Origin: Paenibacillus paridis
GTDB taxonomy: Bacteria > Bacillota > Bacilli > Paenibacillales > Paenibacillaceae
Assembly (NCBI RefSeq): GCF_006345825.1
Contig: NZ_VCIX01000076.1
Span: forward strand, 1-45,926
Length of the DNA: 45,926 nt
Direction of reading: 5' to 3'
Of this stretch, positions 1-8,732 are shown piece after piece (positions within the stretch are counted from its first letter, which is position 1; each line of letters opens with the position of its first letter). The translations under genes were made by a program, and so were the position numbers. Below the pieces are notes generated by a model. It saw nothing but the letters and a program-made list of their open reading frames with translations, was not told where the DNA came from and ran no database searches.

Positions 1-215
1 TAGCTCTATTTCACCAACTTCGGCGATTTCGAGTGAAATAGGTCTAAAAAGTAGATCTAATTGGTTCGGAGACGGTGGATATGGGCTCAAATGAGCTTCG
101 GAGAGCAGAATAGATCTAAAAAGTAGCTCTATTCCACCAACTTCGGCGATTTTGAGCGAAATAAGTCTAAAAAGTAGATCTATCTTGTTCAAAAACGGCG
201 GATATGAGCTCAAGC
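1..215. repeat. Two-copy intergenic direct repeat upstream of purH
   Basis: Two imperfect copies of a roughly 92-bp element begin at 1 and 124 (period 123 bp). Both start with TAGCTCTATT, continue through CACCAACTTCGGCGATTT and GTCTAAAAAGTAGATCTA, and end in a GGATATGRGCTCAA block. They differ at scattered positions, so they are diverged copies rather than a recent slip. No open frame with a ribosome binding site is visible. The first copy begins at the window edge, so more copies may lie upstream. It looks like a lineage-specific intergenic repeat; its function is unknown. Confidence 0.75.
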
Positions 216-280
216 GGCGATGTGGGCGTATGATTTTGGGATAAGCAATGGTTTGGCCAAATAGAGGAGGAGGGATTTGC

Positions 281-1828
281 ATGGCAATTCGCAGAGCGTT
301 AATTAGTGTTTCGGATAAGACAGGGATCGTGGAGTTTTCCAGAGAACTGGCTAGCCAAGGGGTGCAAATTATTTCGACAGGCGGTACATTCAGCCTGCTG
401 CAAAAGGAAGGCATTCCGGTTATCGGCATCTCCGATGTAACGGGCTTCCCGGAAGTTTTGGATGGACGTGTCAAAACGCTTCACCCTGCCGTACATAGCG
501 GCTTGCTGGCGGTGCGTGACAATGAAGAGCATCAGAACACGATGAAGGAGCTTGGCCTGGATTACATCGACCTGGTTGTCGTTAACTTGTATCCATTCAA
601 AGAAACGATCGCCAAGCCTGACGTTTCTTATGAGGATGCGATCGAGAACATCGATATCGGCGGCCCGACGATGCTTCGCTCAGCAGCCAAGAACCACGCC
701 TTCGTAACGGTTGTAGTGGATACTGCTGACTACGGAACGGTAATTGAAGAATTAAAAGCACAAGGCGATACCACGCTTGAGACGCGCAAACGCCTGACTG
801 CGAAAGTGTTCCGCCACACTGCGGCTTATGATTCCCTTATCTCCGATTACCTGACTAAGCAGGTAGGCGAGTCATTGCCTGAAACGTACACGGTTACTTA
901 CGAGAAGGTACAGGATCTTCGCTACGGCGAGAACCCGCACCAGAAGGCTGCTTTCTACAGCAAGCCGCTAGCAGCGTCTGGCAACGTTACGACAGCTGAG
1001 CAGCTGCACGGTAAAGAGTTGTCCTACAATAACATCAGCGATGCTAACGCTTCGCTCGCGATTTTAAAAGAGTTCGACGAGCCTGCGGTTGTTGCCGTTA
1101 AACATATGAATCCGTGCGGAGTAGGCATCGGCGCAACGATTCATGAGGCCTACCAAAAAGCGTACGCAGCCGATCCTACGTCGATCTTCGGCGGTATCGT
1201 TGCAGCTAACCGTACGATTGGCGCGGATACAGCTGAGCTGCTTGGCGGCATCTTCCTTGAAATCATCATTGCTCCTGACTTCACGCCAGAGGCGCTTGAT
1301 ATTTTGACGAAGAAGAAAAATATCCGTTTGCTTAAGCTTGGAGAGCTGTCCGCTGCTGGCGAGCGCAAGCCGGAATGGCTCGTTACATCCGTGGATGGCG
1401 GCATGCTTGTGCAAGAAAGCGACGTTCATAGCGTGACCGAAGCTGACCTGCAATTTGTTACGGACCGCAAGCCGACAGCAGAAGAGCTGAAGCAGCTTCT
1501 GTTCGGATGGAAAGTGGTGAAGCATGTAAAATCCAATGCGATTTTGCTTGCGAAGGATGATATGACCATCGGCGTAGGCGCTGGACAAATGAACCGCGTA
1601 GGCGCGGCTCGCATTGCCATTGAGCAAGCTGGCGAAGCGGCAAAAGGAGCAGCGCTTGCTTCGGACGCATTCTTCCCAATGGGCGACACGGTAGAGCTTG
1701 CGGCAAAAGCCGGCATTACTGCAATTATTCAACCAGGCGGATCGATCAAGGATGAAGATTCCATCGCTGCGGCAAACGCCAACAACATCGCTATGGTGTT
1801 CACTAGCGTACGTCACTTCAAGCACTAA
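281..1828 (+). CDS. purH: Bifunctional AICAR formyltransferase / IMP cyclohydrolase PurH
   Basis: This cytoplasmic enzyme catalyses the last two steps of de novo purine synthesis: formylation of AICAR with 10-formyl-THF, then ring closure to IMP. The protein opens with [16 protein letters not shown], typical of the MGS-like cyclohydrolase domain (about residues 1-150), with the conserved [13 protein letters not shown] segment. The transformylase domain follows, with KHMNPCGVG and the DPTSIFGGI segment. At 515 residues it has normal family length. I chose ATG 281 because AGGAGGAGGG lies just upstream; an in-frame ATG at 248 would add 11 unconserved residues. purD follows after about 200 bp, the usual end of the Gram-positive purine operon. 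Confidence 0.97.
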   Translation: MAIRRALISVSDKTGIVEFSRELASQGVQIISTGGTFSLLQKEGIPVIGISDVTGFPEVLDGRVKTLHPAVHSGLLAVRDNEEHQNTMKELGLDYIDLVVVNLYPFKETIAKPDVSYEDAIENIDIGGPTMLRSAAKNHAFVTVVVDTADYGTVIEELKAQGDTTLETRKRLTAKVFRHTAAYDSLISDYLTKQVGESLPETYTVTYEKVQDLRYGENPHQKAAFYSKPLAASGNVTTAEQLHGKELSYNNISDANASLAILKEFDEPAVVAVKHMNPCGVGIGATIHEAYQKAYAADPTSIFGGIVAANRTIGADTAELLGGIFLEIIIAPDFTPEALDILTKKKNIRLLKLGELSAAGERKPEWLVTSVDGGMLVQESDVHSVTEADLQFVTDRKPTAEELKQLLFGWKVVKHVKSNAILLAKDDMTIGVGAGQMNRVGAARIAIEQAGEAAKGAALASDAFFPMGDTVELAAKAGITAIIQPGGSIKDEDSIAAANANNIAMVFTSVRHFKH

Positions 1829-1848
1829 AGCTTACTTTTTTTCCATAG

Positions 1849-1893
1849 GCAGCCGCACGTTAACGACAGAGAGCTGGCGAAGCGAGCGGCTGC
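1849..1893 (+). other. Possible stem-loop between purH and purD
   Basis: GCAGCCGC at 1849-1856 pairs perfectly with GCGGCTGC at 1886-1893 across a 29-base loop. There is no clean downstream T-run, so it is not a convincing terminator. It may be an attenuation or processing structure between the two purine genes. Confidence 0.3.
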
Positions 1894-2031
1894 TGCTTGT
1901 TTAAGCGATAAGTTGGGTACGGTTATTTTTTAATCAACAAGTTATATTTTTTTTGCAAAACGAGCTTATGCCTTCAGATAGATGATGGAGATAGTCGTTA
2001 CGCTTGTATAGTTAATTAGGGGGTTACTCAT

Positions 2032-3297
2032 ATGCGTATTTTGGTAGTTGGCGGCGGCGGACGGGAGCATGCGATCGTCTGGGCGCTTAAGAAAAGCGAG
2101 AAGGTCAAAGATATTTACTGTGCGCCAGGGAATGCAGGCATTGCACAGCTTGCGGAATGCGTTCCGATTCCGGTTAGCGATTTTGATGAGCTGATTCGCT
2201 TTGCCAAGGATGCTTCGATCGATCTGGTTTTTGTGGGTCCGGATGATCCGCTTGCAGACGGAATCGTAGACGCCTTTGAGGCAGCGGGCATTCAAGCCTA
2301 CGGACCTCGCAAAAATGCTGCGGAAATCGAGGGCAGCAAAATTTTCATGAAAAACTTGCTTCGGAAATATGAAATTCCGACAGCCAAATACGAAACGTTC
2401 ACCGATTACGAAACAGCCTCTGCGTATCTTCGCGAGCAGTCTGCCCCGATCGTGATCAAAGCAGACGGTCTTGCCGCAGGCAAAGGCGTTACGGTTGCCG
2501 CTACGCTTGAAGAAGCAGAGCAGGCGCTGCGCGATATGATGGTCGACAAAGTGTTCGGCCAAGCGGGAAGCCAAATCGTAATTGAAGAGTGCTTGGTCGG
2601 CCAGGAAATGTCGATTCTAGCGTTCGTAGACGGCGAGACAGTACGGGCGATGGTTCCGGCACAGGATCATAAGCCGATCTTCGATGGCGACAAAGGTCCG
2701 AATACGGGAGGCATGGGCACGTACACGCCGCTTCCGCATATCGATCAAGCCATTATTGACGAATCGATTCAAAATATTATTATTCCAACCGCTAAAGCGA
2801 TGGTTAGCGAAGGGCGGCCATTCCGCGGCGTCTTGTTCGCCGGCCTTATGATTACGAAAGACGGCCCGAAAACGATCGAATTCAACGCACGCATGGGTGA
2901 TCCGGAAACGCAGGTTGTATTGCCGCGCTTGCAAACCGACCTGATCGACATCGTTCTTGCATCGATGAATGGTAATCTGGATCAACTGGACATTCAATGG
3001 AGTGACGAAGCGGCGGTTTGCGTCGTTGTTGCTTCCGAAGGCTATCCGGCTTCTTATCCGAAGGGCCGTGTCATTACAGGACTTGCTGAAGCAGAAGCGC
3101 AAGGAGCTTTGATCTTCCACGCAGGAACGGCGGAGAAAGAGGGCCAGTTCGTTACGAATGGCGGCCGTGTGCTAGGCATTGTTGGCCGTGGCCGTGATAT
3201 CGCAGAAGCTCGTGCCCGTGCTTATGAAGCGGTTAGCGTGATTGATTTTGAAGGCAAACAAAACCGTACGGATATTGCTGCCAAAGCTCTGGTTTAA
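2032..3297 (+). CDS. purD: Phosphoribosylamine-glycine ligase PurD
   Basis: GAR synthetase joins glycine to phosphoribosylamine using ATP, the second step of purine synthesis, in the cytoplasm. The start MRILVVGGGGREHAIVWAL and PGNAG are the PurD N-terminal domain. The ATP-grasp core follows (IKADGLAAGKGV near residues 142-153, then the DHKPIFDGDKGPNTGGMGTY region and EFNARMGDPETQ). The C-terminal domain ends near residue 420. Its length of 421 residues is standard. ATG 2032 is preceded by a GGGGG-type Shine-Dalgarno about 8 bases upstream. It lies about 200 bp after purH and is followed by a strong terminator, so it is the last gene of the purine operon. Confidence 0.97.
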   Translation: MRILVVGGGGREHAIVWALKKSEKVKDIYCAPGNAGIAQLAECVPIPVSDFDELIRFAKDASIDLVFVGPDDPLADGIVDAFEAAGIQAYGPRKNAAEIEGSKIFMKNLLRKYEIPTAKYETFTDYETASAYLREQSAPIVIKADGLAAGKGVTVAATLEEAEQALRDMMVDKVFGQAGSQIVIEECLVGQEMSILAFVDGETVRAMVPAQDHKPIFDGDKGPNTGGMGTYTPLPHIDQAIIDESIQNIIIPTAKAMVSEGRPFRGVLFAGLMITKDGPKTIEFNARMGDPETQVVLPRLQTDLIDIVLASMNGNLDQLDIQWSDEAAVCVVVASEGYPASYPKGRVITGLAEAEAQGALIFHAGTAEKEGQFVTNGGRVLGIVGRGRDIAEARARAYEAVSVIDFEGKQNRTDIAAKALV

Positions 3298-3337
3298 TCC
3301 CTACAAACTCAACAGGAAAAGGGATTTGAACGTCTAT

Positions 3338-3390
3338 AGCCAATCCTTTGCAACGCTCGCGCAGAGCGGTGATGAGGATTGGCTTTTTTT
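3338..3390 (+). terminator. Intrinsic terminator after purD
   Basis: AGCCAATCC (3338-3346) and GGATTGGCT (3376-3384) form a perfect 9-bp stem directly followed by a T-run to 3390. It closes the purine operon. Confidence 0.9.
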
Positions 3391-3553
3391 GGCTTATGGG
3401 TGGTTATTAGTTTGATAGAGAAGACGGATTAGTGCCTGTCTATTTCATAACAAATGTGTCAAATGCACTCGAATGGTGTTACTAATTTGTAACTCTATCA
3501 CACGGCAATAGGGCTACAATGAAACTACTAGCGAGGAATAGAAGGTGAATGGA

Positions 3554-4717
3554 ATGAAAAGCGCAAGAAAGCAAAACCGCAAGATGTTTTTATTGTTAAT
3601 TATGATTGTTGTTGCTATTGGGATCAGTGGATGCAGTACAGGCTCTTCCCTTAGTTTATCGTCCATTTTTTCGGGCGAGAAGCAAACGGTTGATCACACG
3701 GGCAGCACAGGAAAAGGACCTCAGACAGGAAGCGCAACGGATCAAGACGAGGATGTTGTGGTTATCGGTAATGGAGGGAATGATGACGGTGGAATCGTTC
3801 ATGGTCATATAGGCGGCCAACCGACCACGGACAAGCCGGATGCATCAGCAACGGATAAGCCGGATGCGTCAGCAACAGACAAGCCGGATGCGCCAGCAAC
3901 GGATAAGCCGGATGCGCCAGCAACGGATAAGCCGGATGCGTCAGCAACGGACAAGCCGGATGCGCCAGCAACGGACAAGCCGAGTACGACACCAACAGGC
4001 AAACCGGATGCGTCAGCAACGGACAAGCCGAGTACGTCACCAACGGGTAAACCGGATGCGCCAGCAACGGACAAGCCGGTTGCTTCGGGAACGGATAAGC
4101 TGGATAAACCAGATGAGCAAGCCGTAGTCGAAAAACCGAGCAAAGATGCGAAGCTGATTGCGATAACATTTGATGATGGACCCGATAAAAATTATACGAC
4201 CGATATTTTGGATATCCTGAAGGAGAAGGATGTTAAAGCTACTTTTTTTGTCGTCGGACAACAGGTAACCAAAAATCCGAAGGTGCTTGAGCGGATCGTG
4301 GACGAAGGACATGCTATTGGCAATCATACTTATAATCATAAAGATTTATCCAAGCTAAATAAGCAGCAAATTATTGAGGAAGTTAAAACGGCAGATGCTG
4401 CCATCAAAAAAGCAGTAGGCTTCACACCGGTAATGTTCCGGGCTCCATATGGCGCCGTTTCGGATACGCTGAAGGATTTATTGAAAGCAGGCAACCGTGA
4501 TATGATTGGCTGGAATATCGATACGCGTGATTGGGCGGGAACCTCTGTAGCCGGCATTCGCAAAATGATCAAAAAAGAGGCTAAGCCTGGTGGTATAATA
4601 TTAATGCATTCTTTTGGCGGCAAGCATATTAAGAATACGGTTCAAGCGCTGCCGGGAGTTATTGATGATCTGAAGGACATGGGTTACACGTTCGTCTTCG
4701 CTAATCAAATTTCTTAA
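3554..4717 (+). CDS. Lipoprotein polysaccharide deacetylase (NodB domain)
   Basis: This is a carbohydrate esterase family 4 deacetylase on the outer face of the membrane, probably acting on peptidoglycan or another N-acetylated envelope polymer; the substrate is inferred. The N-terminus has a lipoprotein signal ending ISGC (Cys about 27). Next comes a Thr/Asp/Pro-rich linker of about twelve TDKPDASA-like octapeptides, then a C-terminal NodB domain with TFDDGPD, the metal-ligand motif NHTYNH, FRAPYGA, DTRDW and LMHSF. The catalytic motifs look intact. ATG 3554 sits behind GAAGGTGA; an alternative GTG at 3545 behind GAGGA would add three residues. A D-x-D-x-DG repeat lipoprotein and a two-component pair follow on the same strand with gaps of about 30 bp or less. 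Confidence 0.92.
   Translation: MKSARKQNRKMFLLLIMIVVAIGISGCSTGSSLSLSSIFSGEKQTVDHTGSTGKGPQTGSATDQDEDVVVIGNGGNDDGGIVHGHIGGQPTTDKPDASATDKPDASATDKPDAPATDKPDAPATDKPDASATDKPDAPATDKPSTTPTGKPDASATDKPSTSPTGKPDAPATDKPVASGTDKLDKPDEQAVVEKPSKDAKLIAITFDDGPDKNYTTDILDILKEKDVKATFFVVGQQVTKNPKVLERIVDEGHAIGNHTYNHKDLSKLNKQQIIEEVKTADAAIKKAVGFTPVMFRAPYGAVSDTLKDLLKAGNRDMIGWNIDTRDWAGTSVAGIRKMIKKEAKPGGIILMHSFGGKHIKNTVQALPGVIDDLKDMGYTFVFANQIS
3827..4114 (+). repeat. 24-bp tandem repeat encoding the TDKPDASA linker
   Basis: Twelve consecutive 24-bp units within the deacetylase gene encode variants of TDKPDASA, TDKPDAPA, TGKPDASA and TDKPSTTP. Units 1-6 are nearly identical at the DNA level and later ones are more diverged, as expected for slippage-driven length variation. 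It encodes a flexible, Pro-rich spacer that would hold the catalytic domain away from the membrane anchor. Confidence 0.9.
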
Positions 4718-4747
4718 CAAGGATTCATGCACGAGGAGGCCGTCAAG

Positions 4748-6193
4748 TTGGATGTCTCAATCCATAGCTATGCCAAGAACAGGCGTGGGAAAATAGTGCG
4801 GGCGGGCTTGCTGCTCCTTTGCGCGATCCCACTCCTTTTCGTGGTTACAGGCTGTCGTTACACAGCGGCACCTGCAGATCTGCTGCAGAAGCCGGCGATT
4901 TCCCCTGAGAAACAGGCGATCGTCGCAGCCATCGAGAAATACTTGCCTGATTACAGCAAGCTAATGCTTCCGTTTCGTGAAGACCATATGGAGGCCATCC
5001 GCCTGCTGGACGTAGATGGAGACGGCACGAAAGAGGCCATCGTTTCTTATTACAACGAATACAGTTCACCTGAGTTAATGGTGTTTAAATATACTTCAGG
5101 GTTATGGAGACCATGGGTGCTTGTCCAGCAGCCGCTGGCAAGATTAATTGATTGGCTGAAGATTGAGGATCTTGATAAGGATGGCCAATTGGAAATTATG
5201 ATCGGTTGGATTGGCGCATTCGACAGTCCCAATATGCTTGAAATCTATTCGTTCAGCTCAAAGCCCGTTCGGAATGAAGCAGGCAAGCTGATGCTGAAGC
5301 CGCTGGAGTCCATCCCTTACTCTTACGGAGATACGGGCGACATTAATGATGACGGGCAATTGGAGCTAGCGATCATATCTGAGATTGGAACCAATCAGGA
5401 GATGGCGCTGCCTGAGTTTCATTTAACGATTTACACATGGGAAAATGGACGAATGCAAGAGCTTTATACGGAAAATTTGTATAATGACGTTAATAATTAT
5501 GACCGTTTAATTATTGGGAAAATATCCCCCCGCCACCGAGGCATTATTTTGGAGGCATCAACAGGAGCCCACAGCACCTACTCCTCGATGTACGTATGGG
5601 AGAGAAACAAGCTGAGGCTCGTGTACCCCGACCGTTCCAAAAACCAGGAAGGGCTGAACGGTACGCCATCCATGAGCATGGATATCAATAACGATGGGAT
5701 ATTGGAGCTGCAATGGGCAAGGGAAGCGCCAGGGTATCCCGATATTTCTTATGCGGAGTCCAAATGGCTTAATGAATGGATGCAATGGGACGGCAAGGAT
5801 GGTTTTGTGAAAGTAAAAGAAGAGTTTACCGACTACCGCTATGGGCTGCAGCTTCGAATTCCAGAGCAGTGGATGGGCCGATATACCCTGCACAATGCAG
5901 AGGAACAGTATGCAATCGTAGGCATTGATTATTGGAACGAGCAGAAGAATCTAACGGCCGATCTGGCGACTTTGTATGCAGTTCCTCAGAAGCTTTGGGA
6001 GAGCGTGGAGTCGGAATGGAAGCAGCAAGGAAGATCGTACCATCAGCTTCTTGCAGACAGCGGCAACGTATTTGCCGTCTCCTTCGTCAAGGAGGCGCCA
6101 GCGGAATGGCCGGAAGAAGAGCGGCGAGCGTTCAGCGAAATGGAGCAGGTGGAAACGGATTTTGTTTCAACCCTCAAAGTTCTTAACGATTAA
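4748..6193 (+). CDS. Lipoprotein with repeated Asp-rich (FG-GAP/VCBS-like) calcium-binding motifs
   Basis: This is a predicted surface lipoprotein of unknown function. An in-frame TTG at 4748 lies 8 bases after GAGGAGG and is the preferred start; ATG 4727 upstream has a poor ribosome binding site. The signal segment ends VVTGC (lipid Cys about 36). The mature part contains four D-x-D-x-DG loops (LDVDGDGTKEAIV, LDKDGQLEIMIG, INDDGQLELAII, INNDGILELQW) spaced along about 250 residues. That pattern is seen in FG-GAP/VCBS beta-propeller proteins with loop-bound calcium. The C-terminal third is unrecognised. It lies between a deacetylase lipoprotein and a two-component system, which suggests an envelope role, perhaps as an accessory sensor (inference). 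Confidence 0.8.
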   Translation: MDVSIHSYAKNRRGKIVRAGLLLLCAIPLLFVVTGCRYTAAPADLLQKPAISPEKQAIVAAIEKYLPDYSKLMLPFREDHMEAIRLLDVDGDGTKEAIVSYYNEYSSPELMVFKYTSGLWRPWVLVQQPLARLIDWLKIEDLDKDGQLEIMIGWIGAFDSPNMLEIYSFSSKPVRNEAGKLMLKPLESIPYSYGDTGDINDDGQLELAIISEIGTNQEMALPEFHLTIYTWENGRMQELYTENLYNDVNNYDRLIIGKISPRHRGIILEASTGAHSTYSSMYVWERNKLRLVYPDRSKNQEGLNGTPSMSMDINNDGILELQWAREAPGYPDISYAESKWLNEWMQWDGKDGFVKVKEEFTDYRYGLQLRIPEQWMGRYTLHNAEEQYAIVGIDYWNEQKNLTADLATLYAVPQKLWESVESEWKQQGRSYHQLLADSGNVFAVSFVKEAPAEWPEEERRAFSEMEQVETDFVSTLKVLND

Positions 6194-6218
6194 GAAGGAA
6201 AAGCGGGTGCTCTAAGTT

Positions 6219-7046
6219 ATGCGAATATTATTGTTGGAGGACGAGGAGTCCATTCGCGGCTTCGTCCGCATTAATCTGAAGCGCAATGACATGGAGGTTA
6301 TTGAAGCGGAGGAGGGGGAGGCGGCGCTAGCTCTTGCTGCCACAGAAGGTCCCATCGATATTGCACTTTTGGACGTAATGCTGCCTACGATCAGCGGTTT
6401 TGAGGTATGTGAGCAGCTTCGGGCGCGTTATCCCCGCATGGGCATCATTATGCTGACAGCCAAGTCTCAGGAAGAAGACAAAATTCATGGGCTAGAGCTT
6501 GGGGCTGACGATTATGTACAAAAGCCGTTCAGCCCAGGCGAGCTGATCGCCCGTATCAAATCACTCTATCGGCGCATGAAGCCAGACCTTGAGGCGCAGG
6601 AGACTGGGAACGCTGCTGAGGCCATCTCGGGGGCTGAGAGTGTCACCTCCGTTGCGGCGGGCACGACGGGGAACCCGATTACTTCAAGTGCATCAGAGAT
6701 GCCAATTCAGTCTAATTCGCCAGCACACCATCCTCTTGAGCTGAGAGTCCTCCCTTTTCGACTCTCTGTTGCCGAGCGCAAGCTATGGAAAAACGAGAAG
6801 GAAATTATTTTGACGCCAACGGAATGGACGCTCGTGCGACTGCTAATGGAGCGGGTGGGGGAGAGCGTAAGCCGAGATTATATTTTAACGGAGGTATGGG
6901 GCCGCTATTATGTTGGCGATCTCAAGGTCGTAGACGTCAACATACGGAGAATCCGCCAAAAAATTGAGAAGAATCCTTCCGATCCTGCTTTTATTGAAAC
7001 GGTGTGGGGCTACGGCTATCGCTGGAAGCGGGGCGGCGAGGAATGA
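6219..7046 (+). CDS. OmpR/PhoB-family response regulator with long linker
   Basis: This is the DNA-binding response regulator of the two-component pair with the next gene. The receiver domain (about 1-118) has the acidic pocket in LLLEDEE, phospho-acceptor Asp52 in LLDVMLP, Thr in MLTAKS, and Lys in VQKPFSPGEL. The winged-helix effector (about 175-275) has the typical LTPTEWTLVRLLM and ending TVWGYGYRWK. Between them is an unusually long Ala/Ser/Thr/Gly-rich linker of about 45 residues; most OmpR regulators have around 10-20. It overlaps the kinase gene by 4 bases (ATGA), implying translational coupling. The ribosome binding site is weak, so it may be translated by read-through from the preceding lipoprotein gene. 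Confidence 0.93.
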   Translation: MRILLLEDEESIRGFVRINLKRNDMEVIEAEEGEAALALAATEGPIDIALLDVMLPTISGFEVCEQLRARYPRMGIIMLTAKSQEEDKIHGLELGADDYVQKPFSPGELIARIKSLYRRMKPDLEAQETGNAAEAISGAESVTSVAAGTTGNPITSSASEMPIQSNSPAHHPLELRVLPFRLSVAERKLWKNEKEIILTPTEWTLVRLLMERVGESVSRDYILTEVWGRYYVGDLKVVDVNIRRIRQKIEKNPSDPAFIETVWGYGYRWKRGGEE

Positions 7047-8437
7047 AAAGCGTCCAAACGAGAATGGTGTGGAGCTATCTTCTGCTCATCGTACTTGTTG
7101 TCAGCGTACTCGGCGGCGTATTTGCGGCATTAATGTGGAACTACTACTATGGGAGCGCCCAGAGCTCGGTTAAGCAGAGAGCCGAATCGGCGCTCACTTT
7201 GCACAGCCGGTCACTCTCGTCGCTGACGGTGCAGGATCAGGGCGATTATATGCTTCAATATATGGTGGAGAGCGGCATAAGGCTGCAGCTACTAGACAGT
7301 ACTGGGCAAATTCGGATTGACTCCGATGGCTTTGCGCCGGATATTCGTTATACAACGACGGATGTGAAAGCAGCTATAGCAGGAGCGACAGGCAGTTGGA
7401 GAGGCGTAGATCCCTACTACGGTGAACGAGTGATGTCCGTGACCATTCCGCTTTGGAATGAAACGCGCGTAGTTTCCATGCTGCGGTACTCGGCTTCCCT
7501 GAATCAAGTGGACGCGATGGTTATTACCCTCATTCGGATGGCAATCGCGGTCGGCATTGCCGTCGTGCTGCTATTTCTAGGGCTCAGCCTGTTTCTCGCG
7601 CAGCGCATCGTTAAGCCGATCCGCGAGCTTACGCGCGCGGCGCGCTATATGGCTGAAGGAGACTGGACTCGCCGCGCGATTCAGCGCAATGATGATGAGA
7701 TTGGCCAGCTGGCAGAAACGTTTAACGCGATGGTTATTGAGCTCAGTAAGCGGGAGAAGCTTAAGGATGATTTTATATCGTCGATCTCCCATGAGCTTCG
7801 AACGCCGTTAACTTCAATCAAGGGATGGAGCGAAACGCTGAAGGAAAGCGAGCCTACCGAGGATGATGAGGAAGTTAAGCTTGGCTTGTCCATCATCAGC
7901 AAGGAAACGGAGCGTTTGTCCGGGCTTGTAGAGGACTTGCTCGATTTCTCCAAGCTGTCCGCGCGGACGATGGAGCTGCACCGGGAGGTGCTTGATTTCA
8001 ATGGCCCCGTGAAGGAGACAGTCAATCAGCTTGCGGTGCGTGAAGAGCATACTCGGGTAAGGATTTTGGCTACCTATGGAAAAAGTCCAATTGTGATACG
8101 CGGCGATGCCAATCGGATGAAGCAGGTCATTATTAATTTGATCGATAACGCCCTTAAGTTTACACCAGCAGGCGGTACAATTCGAGTGGCGACTACGACT
8201 GAGCAGGACTATGCGATGTTAACCGTTGCGGATACGGGCTGCGGCATTGAAGCGGAAGACCTACCTCATGTGACGGAGAAATTTTATAAGGCCAACACGA
8301 TCCAAGGCGGCTCTGGGCTTGGACTTGCGATTTGCAAAGAAATCATAGAGCTCCACGGCGGTCAGCTTGCCATTGACAGTGAGCGTGGAGCCGGTACGAT
8401 CGTAACGATTCGGGTACCGCTAATGCATGAGGAATGA
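7043..8437 (+). CDS. HAMP-domain sensor histidine kinase
   Basis: This membrane sensor kinase is partner of the overlapping response regulator. It has an N-terminal transmembrane helix (about 10-32) and an extracellular sensor region (about 35-160) without a recognised fold. A second helix (about 160-185) leads to a HAMP linker (IVKPIRELTRAARYMAEGDW). The HisKA domain has phospho-acceptor His250 in SISHELRTPL, and the HATPase domain has NLIDNALKFTPAGG, DTGCGIE and GGSGLGLAICKEI. At 464 residues it resembles the PhoR/ResE type. ATG 7043 overlaps the regulator stop as ATGA behind GGCGAGG; an upstream in-frame ATG would add 13 residues of out-of-frame regulator sequence. The signal sensed is unknown, but envelope lipoprotein neighbours suggest cell-wall state (inference). 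Confidence 0.94.
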   Translation: MKSVQTRMVWSYLLLIVLVVSVLGGVFAALMWNYYYGSAQSSVKQRAESALTLHSRSLSSLTVQDQGDYMLQYMVESGIRLQLLDSTGQIRIDSDGFAPDIRYTTTDVKAAIAGATGSWRGVDPYYGERVMSVTIPLWNETRVVSMLRYSASLNQVDAMVITLIRMAIAVGIAVVLLFLGLSLFLAQRIVKPIRELTRAARYMAEGDWTRRAIQRNDDEIGQLAETFNAMVIELSKREKLKDDFISSISHELRTPLTSIKGWSETLKESEPTEDDEEVKLGLSIISKETERLSGLVEDLLDFSKLSARTMELHREVLDFNGPVKETVNQLAVREEHTRVRILATYGKSPIVIRGDANRMKQVIINLIDNALKFTPAGGTIRVATTTEQDYAMLTVADTGCGIEAEDLPHVTEKFYKANTIQGGSGLGLAICKEIIELHGGQLAIDSERGAGTIVTIRVPLMHEE

Positions 8438-8475
8438 TCGGTTCTTTGTGCCTCGTTAGCATGCGGCCCGAATCG

Positions 8476-8595
8476 TTATTCTTTGTAGAAGAGCAGTTTG
8501 CGGTTCGCTATGACGAAAATAATAGCAACCACAATGCCCAGGGTCAGAAGAAAGGACAACCAGTGCTCCTTCAGCCATTCGATCCATAAAGGCAT
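8476..8595 (-). CDS. Small single-pass membrane protein, 39 aa
   Basis: This is a short minus-strand frame starting MPLWIEWLKEHW. It carries a strongly hydrophobic stretch (FLLTLGIVVAIIFVIA, residues about 15-30) and a basic tail (NRKLLFYKE). Its ATG is preceded by AGGAGGT at ideal spacing, which is the main reason to believe it is translated. The predicted topology is one membrane helix with the lysine/arginine side inside. It is convergent with the kinase gene and divergent from the thioredoxin-like gene. I recognise no family, and the function is unknown. Confidence 0.7.
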   Translation of the reverse strand: MPLWIEWLKEHWLSFLLTLGIVVAIIFVIANRKLLFYKE

Positions 8596-8674
8596 GATGT
8601 ACCTCCTATAATTGGGATGGAAGCCAGTTCAGCTTCGTGTCAGGCATAGTATGTCCCGAAATCATGCCCAAATA

Positions 8675-8701
8675 TTGATCATCCTCCTATTATGGTATAA
8701 T
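8675..8701 (+). promoter_or_regulatory. Extended -10 promoter for the thioredoxin-like gene
   Basis: TGGTATAAT (TATAAT at 8696-8701 with the upstream TG) is a strong extended -10. A TTGATC at 8675-8680 is 15 bp away, which is short for a -35. The site lies about 30 bases before the ATG at 8733, so the leader would be very short. Confidence 0.55.
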
Positions 8702-8732
8702 AGCTGTGAACAAAAAATGGGAGGGATTTCTA

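Noticed and set aside
1064..1825. Long minus-strand open frames opposite purH
   Set aside because: They are antisense shadows of a well-conserved gene, with no ribosome binding site or recognisable protein motif.
3487..3520. Sigma-A promoter before the deacetylase
   Set aside because: TTGTAA and TACAAT are present but 22 bp apart, too far for a standard promoter.
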